From Marinobacter psychrophilus (GTDB lineage: Bacteria > Pseudomonadota > Gammaproteobacteria > Pseudomonadales > Oleiphilaceae): a stretch of DNA of 64,000 bases. The notes under the pieces are model-generated. The model saw only the letters and a program-made list of their open reading frames with translations. It ran no database searches and was not told the DNA's origin. Both the position numbers and the translations under genes were made by a program. This document shows, piece by piece, positions 55,655-64,000 of the stretch. Positions within the stretch are counted from its first letter, which is position 1, and each line of letters starts with the position of its first letter. The stretch spans positions 2,728,001 through 2,792,000 of the forward strand of contig NZ_CP011494.1 of assembly GCF_001043175.1 (NCBI RefSeq). The letters are read 5' to 3'.

Positions 55655-58564
55655 ATGGGGCGCTGGGGTTTTGCCAACCGGAGTATTCGTCACTGGGGCA
55701 TTCGCAACAAGGTACTGATGGCCACACTGGGACCCACACTGGCTACCACTTTATTACTGGGCCTGTTTTTCAGTTCAAGTTGGGTTGACCAGATTGAAAG
55801 CCTGCTTCGGGACCGCGGCGAAGCCTTGTCGCGGCAACTCGCGGCGGGCTCAGAATACGGCCTGTTTACGGCCAACCAGCACTTATTAGCCAGCCTTTCC
55901 AACGCGTTGCTGCAAGAGCAAGATGTACGCTCCATCAGCTTTTTCGACAGCGCCGGCGAACGTATTTTGCACACCGGCCCCGACACCCATAAACACGATA
56001 TCGGCGAGCAACTGCAGGATCAGGTCGCGCAGCAGCTGCCGTACCCGCAGAGCACTCTTTTCATTACGTCGGTTACCCTGCAGGGCCTGATGATAGAGAA
56101 TTTGCTCAGCGGCAAGGCTGAGGTGCCCAGTGCCCAACAAACTCTAGGCTGGGTAGCGGTGGAAATGTCCCATATCCGCACCGAAAAAGAAACCTACAAA
56201 GCGTTGCTGATTTCCCTGCTGTTAGTCCTTTCCGGTGTGGTGTTCAGCATGCTGGTGTCGCTGCGCCTGAGCCGGGCTTTCACCAGTCCTGTTTATAAGC
56301 TTAATAAAGCCGTTGCCGAGCTTAAAGAAGGCAAATTGGAAACCCGGGTTTGTACTCAAGCTGGACCCGAGTTTGAACAGCTTGAGTCTGGCCTGAACGC
56401 CATGGCAGCTGCCTTGAGCATGGCCCAGGCTGACATGCAGCAAAATGTGGACCAGGCCACCGAAGACCTGAGGGGAACGCTGGAAACTATTGAAGTCCAA
56501 AATATTGAACTGGATTTTGCGCGTAAGGAAGCGCTCGAAGCGAGCCGCATAAAATCGGAATTTCTGGCCAATATGTCCCACGAAATCCGGACTCCACTCA
56601 ACGGTATCATCGGATTCACCGAACTGCTGTTAAAAGGCTCTCTGGCCCGCCAGCAAAGAGATCACCTGAACACCATTCGCAAGTCATCGGAAGTTCTGCT
56701 GAGCATCATCAACGACATTCTCGACTTTTCCAAAATCGAAGCCGGCAAGCTAACGTTTGACCGAGTACCGTTCCAGCTGCGGGACATTGTGGAAGAAGTC
56801 ATGGTGATGCTTGCGCCGACAGCGCACGACAAAAACCTGGACCTGGTGACTCTGGTTTACAACGATGTGCCCAACAACCTGATGGGCGACCCATTAAGGT
56901 TGAAACAGATTATTACCAATTTGCTCAACAACGCCATCAAGTTTACCCACACCGGCGAAGTCGTCCTGCGTGCCAGCCTAGAAGAAGAGGACGCCAGTAA
57001 TGGCTCCGTTACCCTGCGTATCAGCGTAGCGGATACAGGTATGGGACTGTCACGTGCACAACAGCGATCATTGTTCGATGCGTTTAGCCAGGCCGACGCA
57101 TCAACCGCACGGCAATATGGTGGTACCGGGCTCGGGCTGGCTATATCCAAACGCCTGACAGAAGAAATGGGCGGCAAGATCGGCCTGGAAAGCGAGCTGG
57201 GAAAAGGCTCTACATTCTGGTTCACCCTGACCAGCACGCGGGCCAGCCAAAACGATAGCGACAGCCCCCGTAACGGCCTGCGCGGTGAACGCATAATTTA
57301 CCTGGAGCAACAAAAAACTACTGGCCTGGCGATGGAGCACCTGTTGCGGAACTGGGGCGTTACCGTAGAGCGGGTTAGCTCTCCTGGCGCCATGCAAGAG
57401 CGCATCGAACAGACGCAACAAGAACAGACCGGCTTTGCCGTCGCGCTGATTGGTATTAATCGCCATCTACTCAATTCCAACCGATATCGCAGTCTGGTAC
57501 ACAGTATTGAGGTTGACCGCGATTGTCGCACTCTGTTGCTCACGCCAACCATGGAGAGCCACGACACACCCCTGGTAGCCAATGTTAGCAGCCACCTAAC
57601 CAAACCCGTCTTGCGCGCGGAGCTCTACAATGAACTGACGTTACTGGTGCACGGCATCAACGCTAACGACCACACGGCTGATCGCGGTTACGGTCTGGCA
57701 ACACCACAGCCGGAACCCGACAGAGAAAGCCTCAACCCCTGGGTTCTGGCAGTAGACGACAATAAAGCCAACCTTAAACTGGTACTGACCCTGCTACAGG
57801 ATGCGGGCGTAAACACGGTAGGCGCCGCAAGTGGCTTTGAAGCATTGACAAAGGCCCGCTGCCGTCAATTCGATTTGGTATTTATGGACCTGCAGATGCC
57901 AGGTATGGACGGCGTGGCTACCACCCAAAGGCTAAGGCAGCTGGAAACCGCCGGCTGCCAGCGTGCCGCCATTATTGCACTGACCGCGCACGCTATGAGT
58001 GACGAGCGAGGCCGATTGGCTCGACAGGGATTCGACGGCTACATGACCAAGCCGGTCAGCAGCCGCCAACTGCTGGACGCCGTTCAGCAGCACACAGGAT
58101 TGATATGTTACGACGACGCCGAAGACGGCGGTCGAGCTAACGAAATGCGCGATAGTCGCAGAGCACTGCGACCGTCGAGTCGAAGCATGACTAGGGAAAT
58201 CATCAGTATTGAGGAAAGCCTGCGTTTGGCAGCCGGCAAACCAGACCTGGCCGAAGAATTGTTCAGCATGCTGCTGGAACAGATAACACCCACCGTTGAG
58301 ACCATTGAGCATCATTGGCGCGGTGGCAACAGACTGGAACTGCTGGAGTGCGTGCACAAACTACACGGTGGCGCCCGCTACTGCGGCGTACCGGAAGTTC
58401 GAGCCGCTGCCAATCAACTGGAGACCGCGTTGAAAACGGCTGACAGCGATATTGATACCCTGACCGATCAGCTGTTAAAAGCATTAAAGCGGCTTTTGGA
58501 CTGGGGCGACAACACCCATTGGCAGTTACTTTTCAGACAACACAGCAGCCATTTGCATTTTTAA
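55655..58564 (+). CDS. barA: Hybrid sensor histidine kinase BarA/GacS
   Basis: Membrane sensor of the BarA/UvrY (GacS/GacA) system that drives CsrA-sequestering small RNAs. The ATG at 55655 follows AGGGA by seven bases, giving 969 residues. Order: TM1 (about 20-42), periplasmic sensor, TM2 (183-203), HAMP, HisKA with H309 in MSHEIRTPLNG, HATPase (MGLSRAQQ, GGTGLGLAISKRL), a degenerate first receiver, a full receiver (DDNKANLKL, FMDLQMPGMDG), and a C-terminal Hpt (CVHKLHGGARYCG). The first receiver lacks an obvious phospho-acceptor aspartate. Confidence 0.95.
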   Translation: MGRWGFANRSIRHWGIRNKVLMATLGPTLATTLLLGLFFSSSWVDQIESLLRDRGEALSRQLAAGSEYGLFTANQHLLASLSNALLQEQDVRSISFFDSAGERILHTGPDTHKHDIGEQLQDQVAQQLPYPQSTLFITSVTLQGLMIENLLSGKAEVPSAQQTLGWVAVEMSHIRTEKETYKALLISLLLVLSGVVFSMLVSLRLSRAFTSPVYKLNKAVAELKEGKLETRVCTQAGPEFEQLESGLNAMAAALSMAQADMQQNVDQATEDLRGTLETIEVQNIELDFARKEALEASRIKSEFLANMSHEIRTPLNGIIGFTELLLKGSLARQQRDHLNTIRKSSEVLLSIINDILDFSKIEAGKLTFDRVPFQLRDIVEEVMVMLAPTAHDKNLDLVTLVYNDVPNNLMGDPLRLKQIITNLLNNAIKFTHTGEVVLRASLEEEDASNGSVTLRISVADTGMGLSRAQQRSLFDAFSQADASTARQYGGTGLGLAISKRLTEEMGGKIGLESELGKGSTFWFTLTSTRASQNDSDSPRNGLRGERIIYLEQQKTTGLAMEHLLRNWGVTVERVSSPGAMQERIEQTQQEQTGFAVALIGINRHLLNSNRYRSLVHSIEVDRDCRTLLLTPTMESHDTPLVANVSSHLTKPVLRAELYNELTLLVHGINANDHTADRGYGLATPQPEPDRESLNPWVLAVDDNKANLKLVLTLLQDAGVNTVGAASGFEALTKARCRQFDLVFMDLQMPGMDGVATTQRLRQLETAGCQRAAIIALTAHAMSDERGRLARQGFDGYMTKPVSSRQLLDAVQQHTGLICYDDAEDGGRANEMRDSRRALRPSSRSMTREIISIEESLRLAAGKPDLAEELFSMLLEQITPTVETIEHHWRGGNRLELLECVHKLHGGARYCGVPEVRAAANQLETALKTADSDIDTLTDQLLKALKRLLDWGDNTHWQLLFRQHSSHLHF

Positions 58565-58577
58565 AGCCGACGCACTC

Positions 58578-59312
58578 CTAACGCTGGCAAGCGTGATCAA
58601 TCAGTGTTTTCATGTCCCGCACTGCTTCTTTCAAACCAGTGAAGACCGCTCGGGCGATAATAGCGTGGCCGATATTCAACTCATTTATCCCTGCAATCGC
58701 TGCTACCCGCTCGGTGTTGTGATAATTCAGACCGTGACCTGCGTTAACTATCAAACCCTTCTTGCGAGCGTAGGTGACCGCTTCCACCAATACTTTGAAA
58801 GCCGCGTCCGCAGATGCACCGCTGGCATCGGCGTACTCGCCGGTGTGCAATTCAATCACCGGCGCGCCACAGCGCACGGCGGCATCAATCTGAGTTTTAT
58901 TCGGGTCGATAAACAGGGATACTTCCGCACCTATGGCCGCAAGGCGTTCGCAGGCTCTGGCGATGCGGCTTTCCTGGCCATCAACGTCCAAACCACCCTC
59001 GGTGGTCAATTCTTCGCGCTTTTCGGGCACCAGGCACACACAGGCCGGGCGGATTTGTTCGGCAAAATCCAGCATGGCGTCGGTAACCGCCATTTCAAGG
59101 TTCATTTTGGTCTGCAAGGTATCGCGTAACAGCAGCACGTCACGGTCTTGAATGTGACGGCGATCTTCCCGCGGGTGAATGGTTATGCCGTCGGCGCCGG
59201 CTTCTTCCGCCAGCAATGCCGCCTGAACCGGATCGGGATACCGGGTGCCGCGGACCTGACGCAACGTGGCCACGTGATCAATATTCACACCAAGCAATAC
59301 TCTGGAGTTCAT
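58578..59312 (-). CDS. pdxJ: Pyridoxine 5'-phosphate synthase
   Basis: TIM-barrel enzyme that condenses 1-deoxyxylulose-5-phosphate and 3-amino-1-hydroxyacetone phosphate to pyridoxine phosphate. 244 residues starting [18 protein letters not shown] with [12 protein letters not shown]. The ATG overlaps the recO stop by four bases (ATGA). Last gene of the lepA-to-pdxJ run. Confidence 0.96.
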   Translation of the reverse strand: MNSRVLLGVNIDHVATLRQVRGTRYPDPVQAALLAEEAGADGITIHPREDRRHIQDRDVLLLRDTLQTKMNLEMAVTDAMLDFAEQIRPACVCLVPEKREELTTEGGLDVDGQESRIARACERLAAIGAEVSLFIDPNKTQIDAAVRCGAPVIELHTGEYADASGASADAAFKVLVEAVTYARKKGLIVNAGHGLNYHNTERVAAIAGINELNIGHAIIARAVFTGLKEAVRDMKTLIDHACQR

Positions 59313-60028
59313 TTTACTGCCCTTGGCTGGATAAAAAGTTGGCGGCTGTGCAACGGTCGCCCCTGTAATAAATAGTCTACCAGCGCACGCATCACCCGCT
59401 TGGCGCTGCGGCGCGCTTCAATGTTACTGTAATCATTGGCCGCAAGCGCAAGTAGCGCATCGCCGCAAAGTTTTTTTACCCGCACATCGGCACCCGGGCG
59501 CTCAATAATGCCCTGCTGCGGATGATATCCGTAAAACCTTCCCGATTGGACCTGCGCACCGCTATCGGTGGCCAAGTCCCAGGCAAAATCGTACCCCAGG
59601 GCCAGCGCCAGACTGCGTTCGAAACGCCGCAGCACGGGTTCCAGTTCAGCAGCAGCAGCCAGCTCAGCCATGGCATCAAGATAAGCAGCAAATAACAACG
59701 GATAAGGGTCCGCTGCGGGCAGAATACGCTGAAGCAATTCATTCAGATAAAAACCGCTGAACAATGCTTGCGATTGCCCTAGAACCGGCGCTTGGCGAAC
59801 GTCTGCTTGAGTTAGGGTTTTCAGGTCCCCGCGACCGACCCAATCCAGTAATAGCGGCTGGAAAGGTTGCAACTGGGCTTTAAGCGGACCTTTGCTGGTG
59901 CTGGCGCCGCGAGCAATCAAATCAACACGGCCATAATTCAAGGTAAAAACATCTACCTGCAAGCTGGTTTCACGCCAAGGCCGGCGATGAATCACATAGC
60001 CCGGTTCCTGAATGACCTTGCCCCTCAT
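59309..60028 (-). CDS. recO: DNA repair protein RecO
   Basis: RecFOR-pathway recombination mediator. 239 residues with an N-terminal OB-fold ([25 protein letters not shown]) and a helical C-terminus; the zinc-finger cysteines of some RecO proteins are not present. Four-base overlap with pdxJ; 30 bases behind era. Confidence 0.93.
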   Translation of the reverse strand: MRGKVIQEPGYVIHRRPWRETSLQVDVFTLNYGRVDLIARGASTSKGPLKAQLQPFQPLLLDWVGRGDLKTLTQADVRQAPVLGQSQALFSGFYLNELLQRILPAADPYPLLFAAYLDAMAELAAAAELEPVLRRFERSLALALGYDFAWDLATDSGAQVQSGRFYGYHPQQGIIERPGADVRVKKLCGDALLALAANDYSNIEARRSAKRVMRALVDYLLQGRPLHSRQLFIQPRAVK

Positions 60029-60058
60029 ACAACAAGCACCTTAGCCCTCATGGCAGAC

Positions 60059-60976
60059 TCAGAAGTCGTTCATGCCAAGGCTTTTTAAAGCCCGTTCGCT
60101 GTCGGCCCAGCCGCGTTTGACCTTCACCCAAAGCCGCAGCATAACTTTGTTGTCGAACATGCGTTCCATATCGATCCGGGCATCCTGGCCAATGCTGCGC
60201 AGGCGGTCGCCCTTGTCCCCAATGATGATTTTCTTCTGACCTTCACGCTCCACCAGTATCACGGCCGACACGTGCAAGGTTTTACCATCATGTTTGAACT
60301 CTTCAATTTCCACCGCCACCGAATATGGCAACTCTGCACCTAGCTGGCGGGTGATTTTTTCACGCACCATTTCCGAGGCCATAAAGCGCTCGCTGCGGTC
60401 GGTAATCTGGTCGTCCGGGTAAAAGTGCACACTCTGCGGCAGGAAGCGGCCCACACACTCTTCAAGCGGTAGCAGATTCGTCTGGCGCAGCGCCGAGACG
60501 GGAATCATTTCGGCGAAATCGCGCTTGCGCGACAGCATGTCCAAATGTGGCAGCAGGGTTTCCCGCTTTTCAATCTTGTCGACCTTGTTGATCGCCAGAA
60601 TCACCGGGCATTTCAAGCTAGAAAGTTTCTCCAACACTAGTTCATCGGCGGTGGTCCAGGCCAGCTGGTCAAGCACAAATACCACCACGTCGACACCTTT
60701 CAAGGCCGAGGTAGCAGCCTTGTTCATGTATCGGTTTATCGCCCGTGGTTCTTCTTCATGCATACCCGGTGTATCGACATACACAGCCTGCACCGGGCCA
60801 ATGGTTTTTATACCCAAAACCTGGTGACGGGTGGTTTGCGGCTTGCGCGAGGTAATACTGAGCTTCTGGCCCAGTATGTGATTCATCAGGGTAGACTTGC
60901 CCACATTGGGGCGCCCTACGATAGCCACAAAGCCACAACGGCTGTCGGGGTCTTGCGGGCGGGTTGTATCCGTCAT
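60059..60976 (-). CDS. era: GTPase Era
   Basis: Ribosome small-subunit assembly GTPase. 305 residues with the P-loop [17 protein letters not shown] switch II, NKVDK, and a C-terminal KH domain ([21 protein letters not shown]). The ATG overlaps the rnc TGA by one base (TGATG). Family and context firm. Confidence 0.96.
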   Translation of the reverse strand: MTDTTRPQDPDSRCGFVAIVGRPNVGKSTLMNHILGQKLSITSRKPQTTRHQVLGIKTIGPVQAVYVDTPGMHEEEPRAINRYMNKAATSALKGVDVVVFVLDQLAWTTADELVLEKLSSLKCPVILAINKVDKIEKRETLLPHLDMLSRKRDFAEMIPVSALRQTNLLPLEECVGRFLPQSVHFYPDDQITDRSERFMASEMVREKITRQLGAELPYSVAVEIEEFKHDGKTLHVSAVILVEREGQKKIIIGDKGDRLRSIGQDARIDMERMFDNKVMLRLWVKVKRGWADSERALKSLGMNDF

Positions 60977-61665
60977 CAGTCGTTCTCCACACCCAGTTCT
61001 TTCAGGGCATTACGGGCGGCTTGCTGTTCGGCTATGCGGCGACTGTTGCCGCTACCTGTGGTTTTGCGCCCTAATGAGGACAGCGCGCAGGATATGTGAA
61101 ATGTCTGATTGTGGGCTTCACCGTCAACCGCCTGAACGTCATAAATCGGCAGCGGAAACTGGCGCGACTGAAGATATTCCTGCAGGCGGGTTTTCGGATC
61201 TTTCTGAGTATCCTGCAAGTCCAGATTCTGCAGGCGCAAATCAAACCAACGTAATATTTGAGCTTGACAGGTAACAAAATCACTGTCCAGATAGATAGCG
61301 CCGATGACGGCCTCTACCGCATCCGCCAGTATAGATTCACGGCGATAGCCGCCGCTTTTGAGCTCACCTGAACCCAAACGTAGATAAGAGCCTAAATCAA
61401 ACTCCCGCCCAATTTCCGCCAGAGTTACGCCCTTGACCATGCGCGCCCGCAAACGGCTTAGCTGCCCTTCACGGGCTTTGGGGAAGCGTTTGAACAAATG
61501 CTCGGCAATCACCATGTTTACAATGGAGTCACCCAGAAACTCAAGGCGTTCATTGTTCTGATTACCAAAACTGCGGTGGGTCAGAGCCAGCAGCAAACGT
61601 TCCTGGGATTTGAACTGATAACCGATACGGCGCTGTAAGGGCTCAAGGTCGGGCTGAACGCTCAT
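60976..61665 (-). CDS. rnc: Ribonuclease III
   Basis: Double-strand-specific RNase that processes rRNA and regulates some mRNAs. 229 residues: signature [12 protein letters not shown] with catalytic acidic residues, then a double-stranded RNA-binding domain ending [16 protein letters not shown]. Coupled to DUF4845 (ATGA) and era by overlaps. Confidence 0.96.
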   Translation of the reverse strand: MSVQPDLEPLQRRIGYQFKSQERLLLALTHRSFGNQNNERLEFLGDSIVNMVIAEHLFKRFPKAREGQLSRLRARMVKGVTLAEIGREFDLGSYLRLGSGELKSGGYRRESILADAVEAVIGAIYLDSDFVTCQAQILRWFDLRLQNLDLQDTQKDPKTRLQEYLQSRQFPLPIYDVQAVDGEAHNQTFHISCALSSLGRKTTGSGNSRRIAEQQAARNALKELGVEND

Positions 61666-62075
61666 TGGCCACTCATGTCATAAACGTGCTTGAAGTGCAT
61701 CACGGCATCTATGTTACTAATGACCGGCGAGCGCACTTCATAGTCCACCGCAATCAGCACCCGGTCACCGTCTTTGTCAACGGTAATACTCTCGGCGCTA
61801 AGGGTGCGAACGTTGTTCACACTCAAGCGCTTATTAATCAGTGAACGCACTTCGGCCGGCCCCATTGCTGACAATCCTTTGGTACCGTCCAAGCCTTCGA
61901 GTGCTTCCTGAATGGTGTAATCATCTGCGTACGCTGGTCCAAGTTTCAGCAACAGGGTCAGCAGGCTGCCAAAAAACAGAACCATGACCAGCATGACCAA
62001 ACCGGATGCGCCGCGCTGCGTGTTTATATTTGACCCATTGTTGGTCATCCCCTGCATCCTCATTAGGTTGCCCAT
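61662..62075 (-). CDS. DUF4845 membrane protein
   Basis: 137 residues with one transmembrane helix (about 25-45, [21 protein letters not shown]) and a periplasmic C-terminal domain. This family is regularly placed between lepB and rnc in gammaproteobacteria; its function is unknown, though the location suggests a link to protein export. The stop overlaps the rnc ATG, the start overlaps the lepB stop. Confidence 0.88.
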   Translation of the reverse strand: MGNLMRMQGMTNNGSNINTQRGASGLVMLVMVLFFGSLLTLLLKLGPAYADDYTIQEALEGLDGTKGLSAMGPAEVRSLINKRLSVNNVRTLSAESITVDKDGDRVLIAVDYEVRSPVISNIDAVMHFKHVYDMSGQ

Positions 62076-62854
62076 TATTCTATGCCCCCCACCCGACGAA
62101 ACGATGGCAAGCTGGCCAGCGATTCCCAGTGCATCCAGATAGCAAAGGCCTTGCCGACAACAAGGTCGTCTGGAACCGTGCCCCAGTAGCGGCTGTCATT
62201 ACTGTTGTCACGGTTGTCACCCATTACAAAATAGTAGCCTTCGGGTACTTGCCATTCGCCTTCACCGCCGGTACCCAGGCGGCCCTTGGTCAGAAAGATA
62301 TCATGTTCCACCCCACCTAGCTGCTCGCGCCTGTATTCATTGGGCGGCAGACGCGCCACAAATCGCGATTCCACTTTTTCACCGTTTATGAACAAAGTTT
62401 TATCACGGTAGCGAATCTGGTCACCGGGCAACCCAACCACTCGTTTTATGTAGTTGGTTTTACGGTCTTCAGGGTAGCGAAATACCATGACATCACCGCG
62501 GCCTGGATCGTCGATGCTGACCACTTTTGAGCCCAGAACCGGCAGCCGAAGGCCATAAGCAAACTTGTTAACCAAAATGAAATCGCCCACCTCCAGGGTA
62601 GGCAACATAGAGCCGGAGGGAATCTGGAATGGCTCTACCAGAAACGAACGCAGAACCAACACAATGGCCAATACCGGAAAAAACGAACGGCTCAGTTCGA
62701 CGAGATAAGGCTCTGTTATGGCAGAGTCTTTCTCCGGGGCTACGGCACTGGCTTTAACGGCGCGGCGCGGGCGTAAAAATAGTTTGTCGGCGAGCCAGAC
62801 CAAACCCGTTGCAAAGGTCAGGATGACCAAAATCAGCGGAAAATCGATATCCAT
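62075..62854 (-). CDS. lepB: Signal peptidase I
   Basis: Inner-membrane serine peptidase that removes signal peptides. 259 residues: two N-terminal hydrophobic segments, catalytic Ser in IPSGSMLPTLEVGDF and Lys in NYIKRVVGLPGD. Its stop is overlapped by the DUF4845 ATG by one base. The upstream spacer from lepA is filled by 15-bp repeats, one of which supplies an AGG before the ATG. Confidence 0.96.
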   Translation of the reverse strand: MDIDFPLILVILTFATGLVWLADKLFLRPRRAVKASAVAPEKDSAITEPYLVELSRSFFPVLAIVLVLRSFLVEPFQIPSGSMLPTLEVGDFILVNKFAYGLRLPVLGSKVVSIDDPGRGDVMVFRYPEDRKTNYIKRVVGLPGDQIRYRDKTLFINGEKVESRFVARLPPNEYRREQLGGVEHDIFLTKGRLGTGGEGEWQVPEGYYFVMGDNRDNSNDSRYWGTVPDDLVVGKAFAIWMHWESLASLPSFRRVGGIE

Positions 62855-62855
62855 T

Positions 62856-62940
62856 CAGATGCCTACTTATAAGATGCCTGTTTATCAGGTGCCCGTTTAT
62901 CAGACGCCCATTTTTTTCGATTTTCTAGTTGTCGATTTTC
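62856..62940 (-). repeat. 15-bp tandem repeats in the lepA-lepB spacer
   Basis: Four units of 15 bp: CAGATGCCTACTTAT (62856-62870), AAGATGCCTGTTTAT, CAGGTGCCCGTTTAT and CAGACGCCCATTTTT (ending 62915). A further 15-bp duplication at 62911-62925 and 62926-62940 (TTTTTTTCGATTTTC, TAGTTGTCGATTTTC) covers the end of lepA, with the stop TAG at the junction on the minus strand. Confidence 0.88.
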
Positions 62941-64000
62941 AATACCGCTAGAAACGCGTCTTGGGGCACTTCCACATTACCCACTTGCTTCATGCGTTTT
63001 TTACCGTCTTTCTGCTTTTGCAGCAGTTTCTTTTTGCGACTGACATCGCCGCCGTAACATTTGGCGGTCACGTTCTTACGCAAGGCTTTCACCGTCACTC
63101 GCGACACGACTTGGTTGCCAATAGCCGCCTGAATGGCAATATCAAACATCTGCCGCGGAATCAGCTCTTTCATTTTTTCCACCAGTTGACGGCCCTTGTG
63201 ATTCGCCAATTCACGGTGAACAATCAAAGCCAGAGCATCCACTCGCTCACCGTTGATCAGCACGTCCAGACGCACGAGATTAGCGGCCTGAAACCGAATG
63301 AAGTGGTAATCCAGTGAAGCGAAGCCTCGGCTGACAGATTTTAGCCGGTCGAAAAAGTCGAGAACCACTTCCGCCATGGGCAGTTCGTAGGAGAGCTGCA
63401 CCTGCCTGGTAGTAAAGTGCATACTTTTTTGTACGCCGCGTTTTTGCTCGCACAGGGCAATTACATTTCCCAAATGCTCTTGCGGCACCAAAATGTTGGC
63501 TTGCACAATGGGCTCACGCATTTCCTCAATTGAGCCAATATCCGGCAACTTTGAAGGGCTGTCTACCGATAGTGTCTCACCTCGTTTAGTGAGCACTTCA
63601 TAAATAACCGTGGGCGCAGTGGTGACCAGATCAATATCGTACTCACGCTCCAGCCGCTCCTGAATAATTTCCATGTGCAGCATGCCGAGGAAACCACAGC
63701 GGAAACCAAAGCCCAAAGCATCAGAGCTTTCCGGCTCGAAAAATAAGGACGCGTCATTCAGCGTCAACTTATCCAGAGCATCACGGAAATCGTTGTAATC
63801 GTCGGAACTGACCGGAAATAGACCGGCGTATACCTGCGGCTGAATTTTTTTAAAGCCGGGCAGTCTGGGGGTCTCGTCGGCAAACTTGTGATGCACGATG
63901 GTATCGCCTACCGGCGCACCGTGAATGGCTTTGATACCAGCGACCACAAAACCTACATCACCCGCTTCCAAAATATTGGTGTCGTAGGGCTTTGGCTTAA
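62925..64000 (-). CDS. lepA: Elongation factor 4 (5' end outside window)
   Basis: C-terminal part of the LepA translational GTPase, about 358 residues of roughly 600; the frame runs to the right edge ([17 protein letters not shown]). Features seen are the EF-G-like domain with [31 protein letters not shown] domain V, and the LepA-specific C-terminal domain ([21 protein letters not shown]). LepA acts on ribosomes during assembly or stress. First gene visible of the lepA-lepB-rnc-era-recO-pdxJ run. Confidence 0.97.
   Translation of the reverse strand, partial: KPKPYDTNILEAGDVGFVVAGIKAIHGAPVGDTIVHHKFADETPRLPGFKKIQPQVYAGLFPVSSDDYNDFRDALDKLTLNDASLFFEPESSDALGFGFRCGFLGMLHMEIIQERLEREYDIDLVTTAPTVIYEVLTKRGETLSVDSPSKLPDIGSIEEMREPIVQANILVPQEHLGNVIALCEQKRGVQKSMHFTTRQVQLSYELPMAEVVLDFFDRLKSVSRGFASLDYHFIRFQAANLVRLDVLINGERVDALALIVHRELANHKGRQLVEKMKELIPRQMFDIAIQAAIGNQVVSRVTVKALRKNVTAKCYGGDVSRKKKLLQKQKDGKKRMKQVGNVEVPQDAFLAVLKIDN

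Noticed and set aside
55428..55718. 96-codon ORF overlapping the barA start
   Set aside because: Out of frame with barA, no family and no ribosome site.

Overview
The window reads as an ordinary stretch of chromosome from a marine, heterotrophic gammaproteobacterium, most likely Marinobacter or a close relative. This is inferred from protein flavour and from gene orders shared with Pseudomonas: lepA-lepB-rnc-era-recO-pdxJ; gacS/barA next to cysM-rlmD-relA-mazG; ppc, adk, tsaB, rsmJ. Genes are tightly packed. Only one spacer exceeds 300 bases, and most of it is the remains of an EAL-domain gene. I saw no tRNA, rRNA, CRISPR array, prophage, transposase or integrase.

Layout. 2-1144: 3' part of a flavin monooxygenase. 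1238-7955: a complete valine (isobutyryl-CoA) degradation operon, mmsA / acyl-CoA dehydrogenase / enoyl-CoA hydratase / 3-hydroxyisobutyryl-CoA hydrolase / mmsB, divergent from its likely AraC-type activator. 8091-17425: mixed single genes, including a stand-alone oxygen-binding di-iron protein, yeeN, a decayed glutamine amidotransferase, rluF, an esterase, arfB, a cation transporter, a thioesterase and an ArgO-type exporter. 17497-24864: envelope and signalling genes (copper chaperone, GGDEF/EAL protein, yjdM, PBP4, lipoprotein), plus an overlooked 36-residue membrane protein behind a Fur-box-like site. 24886-30828: a five-gene acyl-CoA operon with a kinase-like APH protein and an ACAD10/11-type dehydrogenase, divergent from a LysR regulator; it resembles the phosphorylation-dependent route for 4-hydroxyacyl-CoA. 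30822-36012: small membrane protein, EAL pseudogene, tartrate/isopropylmalate dehydrogenase relative, lipoprotein, aminotransferase, hydroxyacid dehydrogenase. 36095-38762: acs with a CrbR/ErdR-type response regulator. 38979-55444: housekeeping (murI, nudC, plsB, rsmJ, tsaB, adk, HDOD protein, ppc, mazG, relA, rlmD, cysM). 55655-58564: hybrid kinase BarA/GacS. 58578-64000: pdxJ-recO-era-rnc-DUF4845-lepB-lepA.

Metabolically, the genes feed branched-chain and hydroxy acids and acetate into acyl-CoA pools (valine operon, APH/ACAD operon, acs) and replenish oxaloacetate through ppc. BarA, RelA and the CrbR-like regulator are global controls on such switches.

I see no clear new defence or mobile system. 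The most unusual signal is structural: several gene ends carry short perfect or near-perfect tandem duplications of 12-22 bp, often copying the last codons and the stop codon into the spacer. Examples are at the acyl-CoA dehydrogenase, SDR, histidine phosphatase, acs, rlmD and lepA 3' ends. Two genes (hydroxyacid dehydrogenase, DUF1439 lipoprotein) have start regions that look one base out of frame, and two pseudogenes retain recognisable active-site fragments.
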